DNA of 9,448 nucleotides from Bacteroidales bacterium GP4 (lineage in GTDB: Bacteria > Bacteroidota > Bacteroidia > Bacteroidales > Muribaculaceae), in assembly GCA_001701065.1 (NCBI GenBank), contig DAAL01000063.1, positions 6,934 through 16,381 of the forward strand, given 5' to 3'. The translations under genes and the position numbers were made by a program. Under the pieces are notes generated by a model. It was not told the origin of the DNA. It saw nothing but the letters and a program-made list of their open reading frames with translations, and ran no database searches. Within the stretch, counting starts at the first letter, position 1; the number at the start of each line of letters is the position of its first letter. Shown piece after piece: positions 1-8,580 of the stretch.

Positions 1-3000
1 CAAAGTTTGGGGCCGGCGGCGCGAAACCCTACGGGCGGAGTGGCTCCACAGCCTCCGATTATTATGCGGGAACTTAACGGTTCTCGCTGGCGATAACCGG
101 GAGACGCAGGTTCGGCAACCATTGTTTCCTTCGGGTCGGTTGCCTGAGACGGGTTATCTCTTACTTCGACCCTTTGGGTATCGGGCTGCGGCTTGTTCTC
201 TTCTCCGTCCTGCTCCTCTTTCTTGGGAGCGAGGGCGACGGTGATTTTGCGGGCGAGGGCGGCGAGGTCGGATTTGAGTTGCTTCAATTCTTCCTCCTTG
301 CCCCACTGCTTGGCTACGATGGCTTCAAGCTGGGGAACGTCGGCTTTGAGTTTGGCGGTGCGTTCCTCGTATTGGGCGATGATACCGGGGATTTTCTCCA
401 GTGCGTTGACGAAGTTCATGCAGGCGGCATGGGTGTCGGACATTGCTATGAAGCCGTTGTTGAACTTGTATTTGTAGTTACCTTCAACTACAAATCGGTT
501 CTGAACGGTCTCCTTGCCGTCGGCCAATGTCCTTTCGGATATAATGCTTATGGGGAAGCCATAGACTTCTCCGATGCGCTGGTATTGACCGTGGGTGTCG
601 GTTTTCATCGCCAGACCTTGCAGGTGGATACCCATATTCTGCTCGTCACGGAGGTTGCAAGTGTCGATAGTGAGATTGTTGACGGGGTTGCCGTCTTTGT
701 CTCGCTGAACAACTGCCGCATACCGGGCAGCGTCCTCCTTCATACGACTGATTGCCGCCGCGTTGTTGGCGATGTCGTGGCTGATGGTCTGGAGCCTGAA
801 CTTGGAATCGGAAATGCCCTTGTTGTGGGCTTTGCGCTCACTCTCCAGTGCTGCGATACGCTTCTCCAACTTAGCTTTCTCCAGCAGGTCGGTGTTTCCC
901 GACAGGATAGCCATGTATTCCGAGAAGTTCATGCCGTTCTTCTCGTCCATTGCGCCCTCGTCGATGGTACGCGCCCCGAGTGCGCCGGATTTGAGCTGGT
1001 CGATGAATGTCGCCTTGCAATGAAGAAGGTTGAACTTGTAAGAGTCCAGAGACTTCTCTACTGCGTAGATGATAACATCCACCTTATTATCAGCATACAA
1101 CTTGGCAATCTCGTTACCGGCTCTAACTGCCCGACCGTCACGCTGTTGCAAATCACTTGGACGCCAGGGTGTATCAAGGTGATGGACCGCGACACACCGC
1201 TGCTGTGCATTGACTCCGGTACCCAACATCGTTGTTGAGCCAAACAAGACACGCACATCGCCACTGTTCATAGCCTCGATGACTGCCTTTCTTGACCTTT
1301 CGGTTTTACATTCCTGTATAAACCTGATTTCATGCGCCGGAATACCGTAATCCTCTATCAGCTTGCGCTTGATTTCGGAATAGACATTCCATTCGCCGGG
1401 TTTGTAAGTCCCGAGGTCGCTGAAAACAAACTGAGTACCCTTTTGAGCGTCATACTTACGATAGTAATCAGCAATCGTCTTGGCACAGTGCGAGGCTTTG
1501 TTATTCGGGTCATCCTCCGCATTGGGGTCAATCATACGCATATCAAGAGCCATCTTACGGGCATAGTCCGTGGCTATGAGCATCTTCGCCTTTTCCTCGG
1601 TTTCAGACAACGGCGCTCTGCCGAGTATAGTGGCGTCGCCACTCTCGGCAAACTTCATCAATTTCTCAATGAAGTCCTCCTGCTGGGGCGTAGGCGGGAT
1701 ATTGTGAAGAATCTCGTTCTTCATCGGACGGTCAACACCTACATCTTCAGCCGTGCGATAGTCGGTGATTTCGTTGTAGAAAGCGGCCAGCTCCGGCACC
1801 TTGATGAAGAACCTGAAGCGTTCCTTCGCCACTATATGATTTGTGACATTAAACTCAAAATCAGTAGTTTTCTTGGCGAAGATTGCAGCCCATGCATCGA
1901 AGCACCTGATCTCCTGTCTTTCAAGCTCATTCGGACGTAGATACTTGAACAGCAGGTACAATTCAGTAAGCGAGTTACTGATTGTTGTACCACTGAGGAA
2001 AGTAGCCCCCAAATCCTTACCGGTTCTCTCTTGAATGGTACGGATAGCGTAGAGAAGATTCAGCGCACGTTGTGAGCCTTCCGAGTTGCCTAACCCAGCC
2101 ACACGGTCATGTCGGGTGTTGAACATCAGGTTCTTGAACTGGTGTGATTCGTCCACAAAAATGTGGTCGATGCCCATCTGCTTGAAGTCCACAACATTGT
2201 CGCGATTCTGGTCCATCTGGTACTGAATGGTCGCAATCTTGGCTGTAAGGTTCTCCTTTCGCTTGATAAGACCTTTCAACATACCACGGCTTACATCGTG
2301 ACCCTGCTGCTTCAGCACTTCGAGATTTTCCTCAACTGTGTCAAGTTCAGCCTGAAGGATTTGCTGCTGCATCTCCGGTGACTGCGGTATTTTGCCGAAC
2401 TGGTCGTGCGACATTATCACGCAGTCATAGTCATTGTTCTTAATCTGGTTGAAGAATGCCACGCGGTTGTCAGCCTTGAAACTCTTTTCGTCGGCAAACA
2501 GTATCCGGGCATTGGGATAGGCACTCTGATAGGTCATGGCAATCTCAGCAATGTTGGCTTTCAGACCAATAATCATCGGTTTATGAGCCAGCCCGAGACG
2601 CTTCATTTCATGCGCTGCAATGCACATTATCAGCGTTTTACCCGTCCCCACCTCGTGGTCGCAGATGCCACCGCCGTTCTGTTTCAACATCCATATACAG
2701 TCCATCTGACTTTGATAAATAGAGTGGATTCCATACCTGTCACCCAATAATTTCATATTGAGGTCAGGGAACGTCTGGTGTGACCCATCATATTGTGGAC
2801 GGACGAAACAGTTGAACTTGTCGTTGTAGAGGTCAACGAGTTTCTCCTTGAACTCCGGCGACTGGGCTTCGAGCCACTCGCTGAATCCGTTTCTTATCTC
2901 GTCAATCTTGGTGTTGGCAAGTTGGATAGCCTCGTTGTCCGGCACCTTGATGTCGTTACCGTTATCGTCCTTGCCAGCCGACTTCTTTATATCGGGAACG

Positions 3001-6000
3001 GTATTGTGCAGAGCGTGTTTCAGCAGGTTCATACCGTCGTAAGTGCGATAGTAACCTCTGACGCAGAACTCTTCCCAGATGGTCATGTTCTTGCGACTCG
3101 CCTCTGCCGAATACTCGTCAAGCGATGAAGAATAGGCAATCTTAACATCGGTGTGGAACAGATACGACATATAAGCGGAGTAGATACCCGTCGGAATCCA
3201 CCTCTCGCCGAAGTTGAAATCCAGCTCGTCGAACTCGATACGGCGGGGCCGGGCTTCCTCCAACGCTTTGAGGGAGTCTTTCGACAATGCTATGAACGGT
3301 TCAACGCCGTCATATCCGGGGAAACTCTTGATGCGTTCTTCCTCTCGGTCAATCCATGCCCTCACATCATTGGCTTTCGCCACGACATTTCCGGCAATGA
3401 AGCGGTCTTTAATCTCGTAGTTTTCGACCAGCGGATTATAGAATATGTGACCTTCGAGGTTATCCACCAAGGAATCCTGATCCATGTCCACCAGACCTGA
3501 CATATATTCGAGATTGACCTCGCCGTATTTGTTGAGCGATGCGGATAGAGCCTCCATAGGAGTATCGACACTTGTCACCTCATCGAGAGCGAATGAAACC
3601 GGATGATCGAAAATGTCGGCCTTGACAAACCGACCGTTTTCGCCGCGCTCCAATGCAAGAGCATCCCTGCCATTCGCGTCCATCAGAATAAATTTCACAT
3701 TCTGTTTCTCGTTGAGGTTGCCGTACTTCTCTACAAACTCATCATAATACTGATTGAGGTGTTCGCGCAGATGTTCTGACGGCTCGTGTGTCTCAGCCTC
3801 ATAGTTATAGAGCTGCTGATATGTCTCCGATAGAGTGACATAGAGCATGGCGCGTTTAGCCTGCTCCGGCTTCAACTCCAATGGATTGAATGTCGCTCCA
3901 TTCCTGCGGACTTCCGAAAGGAAACCGACCATACCGTCCTGAACAACCATGCTGCCGTTGTGGTGGAAGAACTGAATGTCCTCCGAGAAAGGACGGGGAG
4001 ACATATCGACCGTGACAGATTCCGGCTTTTGTGCGACCACTTTTGGCTGTCTGCCAGGGATAAAGTCGCCTTCGGTCTTTTCTATGACAGTGCCGTTCTC
4101 GTTGATAGTCTCGGATTTGGCAGCCTCAGCAGCCTCACGTTCAAGACGCATTTCCTCCAGTTGCCTGTGGGCTATGCTCATCATAGTCTCGTAAAAGCCA
4201 TTGATGGGCGGATTGTCTTCCCAGTTCAGAGAGCCGTAAAATTCCAGCTCTTTTTCACTGAGCGGACGGAATTTTTTGACGGGAATGTCCTTGACCTCAA
4301 CACTCGGCTTCGGCTTAGGCGCATCCTCAGCAGGCTTTTGTTGACGGCGGGGCTTACCGATAGGCTCCAACTCTCCGAAAAGATTGTAGGCATACAAACG
4401 GGGATCCGGATTATCGGAGTAATCAGGTCTGCCGTCAGTTTCTATCTCTTTGGAGGGTTCAGCCTTCGGAGGCATTGCAGGAGCGGGGTCAGGTTTTGGC
4501 TCTGGCTTAGGTTCAACCTTTGGCGGCTGATTGGGCGTAACCGTTTCGACCACCTTCTGCTTGGGAGTCTTTTTCAGTTTCGGGTCTTCCAACTGTTCGC
4601 AGATTGCCACTCGTTTACCTGCCCGCACAAGTTTGGGCAAATATGTGTCGAGGGCATGATGAGGAAATCCAGCCAATTCTATGCGACTGTCAATTCCGGT
4701 CTGGCGGCGGGTCAGGGTTATACCTAAAATTTCGGAGGCAATAACTGCATCCTTGCCGAAAATCTCATAGAAATCTCCGACACGGAAAAGCAACACGGCA
4801 TCGGGATGTTTCTTTTTCATCTCCTGATACTGCTGCATCAGAGGCGTATTCGTGAGGCTCGACTTCTTTTCGACCTTTGGGGTTTCCTTTGGCTTCGACG
4901 TGATTGGGTCAGGCGTAGGAGGCGTGATACCGTTGGAATTATACAATTCCAGATTAAGACGCAGGTGCAGCGATTCGTCAAGTGTCTTGCGCAAATCCTC
5001 GGCAATGCCGTCGATACCACCGTCATGATGGTACACGATAGCGGGTTTGCCGTACTGGTCAGTGCCAACCTTGGCATCAGTGCAGATAACATTCTGCGGA
5101 AACGCCTGAAAGAATTTGTTGCCCGGCACCTTAGTACCCCGGTCAACGACCGACTGAATGAAAAATTCTTCATCAGCCGACAAAGATTTCTTTTCGGTGT
5201 GCTTCTGCAAGATGATAAGGTCAGAGCCAACATCCGTCCCGGCGTTTTCGGAAAAAGTATTATTCGGAAGTCGCAGAACTGCCACAAGGTCGGCCTTTTT
5301 CACAAGTGCCATTCTGACGAATGGCGAAGCGGCATTCATCACACCCTGAGATGTGATAAAGGCGATAAGACCTCCCTCTCTCACTTGGTCAAGACCTTTG
5401 AGAAAGAAATAGTTATGCAACGACTTAGCCGCCTGACGGTAGCCAATCTCCTTGCTTACGGCATAAGCCGGGTCTGCAACCGCAAAATCTCCGAAAGGAA
5501 CATTCGAGGCGGCCACATCGAAATAGCCGTTGAAGTCACTCTCAATCTTCTCAAAGCCCTCTATGCGGGTCAGTATCGAGGGATGCAGAGCTGAAAGGAT
5601 TTTGCCTGTTAGCAAATCCTTTTCGTATGCCAACACCTCGGCACCGGGGTATCTGTCATTCCTTAGAAAAGAATCTATGAAAGCACCCTGACCGGCAGAG
5701 GGTTCAAGAAAACTTTTTATCTCGACACCTTGGAATTTCAGCACATCGGATATTGCATCCACAATACGGTTATCGGTATAGAACGCCGTAAGCGTTGACG
5801 CTTTGAGCGACTCCATATAGCGGTTAAACTCCTTGTCGTTATGCGAATAGTCGTGAATAAGGCGGCGCAGTTCAACCATAGGTGCAAACAGCTCAATATC
5901 CGACTTGCTCCACTTGGCGGCATCCGCCAGCTCATTGGCATCATTGAGGATACACTTCAACCCGCCGAACCCGGCATACTTGCGCAGCACTGCAATCTCC

Positions 6001-6098
6001 TCGGCAGTCTGCGCCCCGCGCCCCTTTACACCGAGGCTAAACGCCATCCGAATCGCCTCGATGTTGTCGCGCATGGTCTGTAAACGGTTAAAGGCCAT
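1..6098 (-). CDS. Giant N6-DNA methylase / MutS domain I / SNF2-like helicase protein (polyvalent, DarB-like), C-terminus cut by window edge
   Basis: I read an unbroken frame of at least 2032 codons from ATG at 6098 that leaves the left edge with no stop. Family members I recall from Bacteroidales elements are about 1900-2100 residues, so little is probably missing. Residues 1-50 carry the family opening with a GFGGLK motif. An N6-adenine methylase domain follows: SAM-binding EPSAGQG at 132-138 and catalytic NVPFG at 199-203. MutS domain I spans about 418-523, with Phe443-Tyr444-Glu445. A Pro/Lys-rich linker lies at about 524-560. A conserved middle region begins near PRPF (701-704). The helicase has Walker A GTGKT (Lys1154), DESH (1316-1319), SGTTISN (from 1369) and motif [11 protein letters not shown] (1651-1659). 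Coiled coils lie at about 1737-1790 and 1900-1950. The start overlaps the DUF1896 gene by 11 bases, which suggests translational coupling. No secretion signal or membrane segment was seen, so it is probably cytoplasmic. By architecture it may modify, remodel or protect element DNA during transfer. Domain calls are firm; the biological role is inferred. Confidence 0.93.
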   Translation of the reverse strand, partial: MAFNRLQTMRDNIEAIRMAFSLGVKGRGAQTAEEIAVLRKYAGFGGLKCILNDANELADAAKWSKSDIELFAPMVELRRLIHDYSHNDKEFNRYMESLKASTLTAFYTDNRIVDAISDVLKFQGVEIKSFLEPSAGQGAFIDSFLRNDRYPGAEVLAYEKDLLTGKILSALHPSILTRIEGFEKIESDFNGYFDVAASNVPFGDFAVADPAYAVSKEIGYRQAAKSLHNYFFLKGLDQVREGGLIAFITSQGVMNAASPFVRMALVKKADLVAVLRLPNNTFSENAGTDVGSDLIILQKHTEKKSLSADEEFFIQSVVDRGTKVPGNKFFQAFPQNVICTDAKVGTDQYGKPAIVYHHDGGIDGIAEDLRKTLDESLHLRLNLELYNSNGITPPTPDPITSKPKETPKVEKKSSLTNTPLMQQYQEMKKKHPDAVLLFRVGDFYEIFGKDAVIASEILGITLTRRQTGIDSRIELAGFPHHALDTYLPKLVRAGKRVAICEQLEDPKLKKTPKQKVVETVTPNQPPKVEPKPEPKPDPAPAMPPKAEPSKEIETDGRPDYSDNPDPRLYAYNLFGELEPIGKPRRQQKPAEDAPKPKPSVEVKDIPVKKFRPLSEKELEFYGSLNWEDNPPINGFYETMMSIAHRQLEEMRLEREAAEAAKSETINENGTVIEKTEGDFIPGRQPKVVAQKPESVTVDMSPRPFSEDIQFFHHNGSMVVQDGMVGFLSEVRRNGATFNPLELKPEQAKRAMLYVTLSETYQQLYNYEAETHEPSEHLREHLNQYYDEFVEKYGNLNEKQNVKFILMDANGRDALALERGENGRFVKADIFDHPVSFALDEVTSVDTPMEALSASLNKYGEVNLEYMSGLVDMDQDSLVDNLEGHIFYNPLVENYEIKDRFIAGNVVAKANDVRAWIDREEERIKSFPGYDGVEPFIALSKDSLKALEEARPRRIEFDELDFNFGERWIPTGIYSAYMSYLFHTDVKIAYSSSLDEYSAEASRKNMTIWEEFCVRGYYRTYDGMNLLKHALHNTVPDIKKSAGKDDNGNDIKVPDNEAIQLANTKIDEIRNGFSEWLEAQSPEFKEKLVDLYNDKFNCFVRPQYDGSHQTFPDLNMKLLGDRYGIHSIYQSQMDCIWMLKQNGGGICDHEVGTGKTLIMCIAAHEMKRLGLAHKPMIIGLKANIAEIAMTYQSAYPNARILFADEKSFKADNRVAFFNQIKNNDYDCVIMSHDQFGKIPQSPEMQQQILQAELDTVEENLEVLKQQGHDVSRGMLKGLIKRKENLTAKIATIQYQMDQNRDNVVDFKQMGIDHIFVDESHQFKNLMFNTRHDRVAGLGNSEGSQRALNLLYAIRTIQERTGKDLGATFLSGTTISNSLTELYLLFKYLRPNELERQEIRCFDAWAAIFAKKTTDFEFNVTNHIVAKERFRFFIKVPELAAFYNEITDYRTAEDVGVDRPMKNEILHNIPPTPQQEDFIEKLMKFAESGDATILGRAPLSETEEKAKMLIATDYARKMALDMRMIDPNAEDDPNNKASHCAKTIADYYRKYDAQKGTQFVFSDLGTYKPGEWNVYSEIKRKLIEDYGIPAHEIRFIQECKTERSRKAVIEAMNSGDVRVLFGSTTMLGTGVNAQQRCVAVHHLDTPWRPSDLQQRDGRAVRAGNEIAKLYADNKVDVIIYAVEKSLDSYKFNLLHCKATFIDQLKSGALGARTIDEGAMDEKNGMNFSEYMAILSGNTDLLEKAKLEKRIAALESERKAHNKGISDSKFRLQTISHDIANNAAAISRMKEDAARYAAVVQRDKDGNPVNNLTIDTCNLRDEQNMGIHLQGLAMKTDTHGQYQRIGEVYGFPISIISERTLADGKETVQNRFVVEGNYKYKFNNGFIAMSDTHAACMNFVNALEKIPGIIAQYEERTAKLKADVPQLEAIVAKQWGKEEELKQLKSDLAALARKITVALAPKKEEQDGEENKPQPDTQRVEVRDNPSQATDPKETMVAEPASPGYRQREPLSSRIIIGGCGATPPVGFRAAGPKL
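4530..4847 (-). other. Embedded MutS domain I (mismatch-recognition domain) inside the giant methylase-helicase
   Basis: Residues 418-523 of the giant protein read as a MutS N-terminal domain. The domain starts at TPLMQQY, has GDFYEIF at 441-447, an [15 protein letters not shown] stretch, then [11 protein letters not shown], and ends at VETVTPN. From memory of E. coli MutS, Thr11 and Phe36-Tyr-Glu38 align with Thr418 and Phe443-Tyr-Glu445 at the same offset of 407, so there is no gap between these landmarks. In MutS this domain wedges the Phe of F-x-E into the mismatch. The connector, clamp and ABC-ATPase domains of MutS are absent. The next segment is a low-complexity Pro/Lys/Glu linker, so this is a stand-alone module and not a MutS fusion remnant. 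Confidence 0.9.
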
Positions 6099-6540
6099 AT
6101 TTCTCAAAGAATAATGTTATGCGGCCTATGATAGTAAGTCTAAAAACCGCTCCTTCAGTAGTGTTTAACCATTCATTGCTCAGTTCTATACCTCTGAACT
6201 CCGGTGCCAGTTCTTCAAGGAATGTATATGTCCAAAATTCGATGGATTCTTCCTCTAATGAAATCTGGTCAGTAAATTCGTCCATCAATATCTCGCTGAC
6301 AAAATCATAGGCTGAAATTTCAAGACCTTCATAAAGAGCAGCCATTGCTTTCTCACTTGAAATGTAATATTCATCTCCAGCCAGTCGTGATGCGACAAAA
6401 ACATCATAGGCTTTCTCCGCTCTTGTCGCAATGAAAGTATCGTCATCAGCTTCGGGGAATCTGTGCTCCGATAAATAATTGCGCAGGAACAGATTGTAAT
6501 AGTCAAGGTCATAACCTCGACTGCTAAAATTATTAGTCAT
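6088..6540 (-). CDS. DUF1896 family small acidic protein
   Basis: A 150-residue protein that I recognise as DUF1896, a Bacteroidetes family of unknown function common on conjugative elements. The pattern that matches is a [11 protein letters not shown] opening, then [20 protein letters not shown], then an [19 protein letters not shown] segment, an acidic stretch, and a conserved end (TLFFEKYGL). It is probably an all-helical soluble protein; no membrane segment or signal peptide is visible. It is very acidic: by hand count about 30 Asp/Glu against 11 Lys/Arg. I chose ATG at 6540 because family members begin only a few residues before the YY motif. A GTG at 6567 adds nine residues and would overlap the mobC TGA as GTGA. 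Neither start has a clear Shine-Dalgarno sequence. Its 3' end overlaps the giant gene's start by 11 bases. A partner or regulator role for that protein is inference. Confidence 0.85.
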   Translation of the reverse strand: MTNNFSSRGYDLDYYNLFLRNYLSEHRFPEADDDTFIATRAEKAYDVFVASRLAGDEYYISSEKAMAALYEGLEISAYDFVSEILMDEFTDQISLEEESIEFWTYTFLEELAPEFRGIELSNEWLNTTEGAVFRLTIIGRITLFFEKYGL

Positions 6541-6563
6541 TATTATGTTGTGGATTTGTGGTG

Positions 6564-8564
6564 TCACCCCTTCTGTTGAAGCAGGTGTCTGAGTTTCGGA
6601 TTCGATGCAATACGTGCAAGCTCTTCGCTTACAATATCGCGAACATCCTGTTTTACTTTGTCATAGTTAGCCTGAATATCAGCCTTCATCTGACGCTTAT
6701 CTGGCGTCTGGTCCTTGAAATCGGTTAGAATTGGAATCGGCTCATAGGCTTTCATTTCAGCATCAACCTTTTTGCTGTCAACTACAATCTCCGCATGGAA
6801 TATTTTTTGATCAATGCGCTCTGTCAGATTATCGCTTACTGCTCCGACAAAGAAACCCTGAGTGAGAGTTGAAATCTTGCTCGGAGGTATAAGACTGTCC
6901 ATCTGTGTATTGATAGACTGACTTACATCCTGACGGTTGATGGATATGGACTGACGCTTCTGGAGTACCTTGCCGAAACGCTCCGAAAGGGTCTTGGCGG
7001 TCGAGCCTACGACCTGCCCGGAGAAGATATTGCCGACGGTGTTCATCACCACGGCGGCTTCAGGCTTGCCATAGTCGCGTTCCAACTGGGAGAAGTCCTG
7101 AAAGCCGAGGCACACGGCAACCTTGTTGCTTCGGGCGGTAGCTATCAAATTATCAAGACCCTTAAAATATATGGTCGGCAATTCATCTATGATAACCCCG
7201 GACTTTAACATTCCTTTCTTGTTGATTAGTTTGACAATTCTGGAATTGTATAGACCGAGGGCTGCTCCATAGATATTCTGACGGTCAGGATTATTGCCGA
7301 CACACAAAATCTTCGGCTCTTTGGGATTGTTGATGTCGAGAGTAAAATCATTGCCCGTCATCACCCAATACAACTGTGGCGAAATCATTCGGGACAGCGG
7401 TATCTTTGCCGATGCAATCTGGCCGGCCAGCTGTTCCGCCGCACCTCCGAGCCATGCGTCCATAAATGGAGACAGGTAGTTCTCCAAGTCGGGATAGCTG
7501 GTAAGGATAGGGAAAATATCCTCATATCTGCGACAAAGGAATTCAATGGCGTGTGGAAACGTACAATACTCTCCATCCTTGTATATGCGTAAGAACCATA
7601 TAATTGCCGCAAACAGTACGATTGGAGATTCAACAAAGAAGTCACCCTGCTTCTGAACCCACGACTTATTGAGATTCAACATAATAGTATATGCACTCTC
7701 GTAGGCATCTGCTATGTCGGACATGAAATTAGGATGAATGGGATTACAGCGGTGACTGCGTTCCGGATCATCGAAATTTATCATATAGAATTTAGGCGGG
7801 GTCTTGCCGTAGGCTTTGAGGTGCTTTTTCAGGTGGTTGTATGCTATAATGCTCAAATCCGGGCTCTTGAAATCGTAGATGTATGCGCTGTAACCTTTCT
7901 CAATCATCTGTTTGATGAAATTATTGACTACAGCGTACGACTTGCCGGAGCCGGGGGTGCCAAGCACTATCGAGGCGCGAAAAGGATTCACCACGTTTAT
8001 CCAGCCCTTGTTCCACCGTCTTTTATAATAGAACCGGGTGGGCAGATTGATTGAATATTCATTTTCCATCAGGCGTGTCTCCTGCTGGAATGATTCATTC
8101 TCATCATTGAAACGGTCATCCATCATGTTGTTTTTCAGCAATCTGCTCATCCATACGCCCCCCAACAGAAGGCAGACAAAGCCTGTTGCTGTTGTGACGA
8201 TGTAGATGACAGTCCATCCGAGTGACAACATCCACCAGTTGAGGAAGAATAATACTGAACCAATGCTGAGGAACAACCATATATGTACCCATTTGATTTT
8301 CTCGTTCTTGACGCCCTTGGTGCCAAAACATGAGAGGGCAAGCAGCAGTAAAGCCCACCATTTGGCGTTCCAAGGATTATTGAACAGTCCTCCCGCCTCG
8401 TTGAGATTGCCGAGCACCTTCATTGTCTCGGAATGGAACCGCCAACCGCCAATAAACGACTGGCAGAACCAATAGATATTGGCGACCACAAGTATCAGAC
8501 TTATGCCACGGAGCATATCCATGATTTTGGTCAGTGACCTGAGGTCATCTTCCTGTTGTGACAT
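6564..8564 (-). CDS. mobC: MobC, TraG/VirD4-like type IV coupling protein (conjugative DNA-transfer ATPase)
   Basis: A complete 666-residue type IV coupling protein, an inner-membrane hexameric ATPase that links the relaxase-DNA complex to the conjugation channel. The N-terminus has about four hydrophobic segments (roughly residues 18-38, 68-82, 93-112 and 116-139). The first ends in YWFC (31-34), the hallmark of the YWFCY domain found in Bacteroidetes coupling proteins. Walker A is GTPGSGKS (202-209) and Walker B is VIIDE (457-461). Near 487-493 lies GFQDFSQ, a conserved T4CP/TraG segment after Walker B. The C-terminus is charged and probably cytosolic (about 590-666). The length is normal for MobC and no key residue is missing. 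It starts 12 bases after the mobB stop and ends against or overlapping the DUF1896 gene, so it is probably cotranscribed with both. It could equally be labelled TraG; mobC is the usual Bacteroides name when it follows mobB. Confidence 0.95.
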   Translation of the reverse strand: MSQQEDDLRSLTKIMDMLRGISLILVVANIYWFCQSFIGGWRFHSETMKVLGNLNEAGGLFNNPWNAKWWALLLLALSCFGTKGVKNEKIKWVHIWLFLSIGSVLFFLNWWMLSLGWTVIYIVTTATGFVCLLLGGVWMSRLLKNNMMDDRFNDENESFQQETRLMENEYSINLPTRFYYKRRWNKGWINVVNPFRASIVLGTPGSGKSYAVVNNFIKQMIEKGYSAYIYDFKSPDLSIIAYNHLKKHLKAYGKTPPKFYMINFDDPERSHRCNPIHPNFMSDIADAYESAYTIMLNLNKSWVQKQGDFFVESPIVLFAAIIWFLRIYKDGEYCTFPHAIEFLCRRYEDIFPILTSYPDLENYLSPFMDAWLGGAAEQLAGQIASAKIPLSRMISPQLYWVMTGNDFTLDINNPKEPKILCVGNNPDRQNIYGAALGLYNSRIVKLINKKGMLKSGVIIDELPTIYFKGLDNLIATARSNKVAVCLGFQDFSQLERDYGKPEAAVVMNTVGNIFSGQVVGSTAKTLSERFGKVLQKRQSISINRQDVSQSINTQMDSLIPPSKISTLTQGFFVGAVSDNLTERIDQKIFHAEIVVDSKKVDAEMKAYEPIPILTDFKDQTPDKRQMKADIQANYDKVKQDVRDIVSEELARIASNPKLRHLLQQKG

Positions 8565-8580
8565 TAAATAATATAGTTAA
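8565..8580 (-). promoter_or_regulatory. mobC translation start region in the mobB-mobC gap
   Basis: Only 12 bases separate the mobB stop from the mobC ATG. Read on the minus strand, the stretch is almost all A and T (TTAACTATATTATTTA) with no purine-rich Shine-Dalgarno sequence. This is usual for Bacteroidetes, where AT-rich unstructured leaders drive initiation. There is no room for a promoter or terminator, so mobB and mobC are probably on one transcript. Confidence 0.5.

Noticed and set aside
1..160. A frame change or stop near the left edge (a TAA-complement at 154-156) that would end the giant gene.
   Set aside because: That triplet is out of the gene's frame. Counting from ATG 6098, codons stay in register at every checked motif and the frame is open to position 3.
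174..1238. Open frame of 354 codons on the plus strand, with other long plus-strand frames at 1332-1940, 3960-4727 and 4806-5594.
   Set aside because: All lie in the plus frame that is codon-aligned with the giant minus-strand gene. They exist because that gene seldom uses the codons (TTA, CTA, TCA) whose complements are stops. Their translations show no recognisable family, whereas the minus frame carries ordered motifs throughout.
4935..4950. Inverted repeat GGAATT-ATAC-AATTCC.
   Set aside because: It is a short six-base arm inside the giant gene, encoding a conserved LELYNSN stretch; nothing around it suggests a regulatory site.
4838..5287. Minus-strand open frame of 149 codons in another frame.
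   Set aside because: It overlaps the methylase-to-MutS part of the giant gene out of frame; the product is Arg/Ser/Leu-rich and resembles no family.
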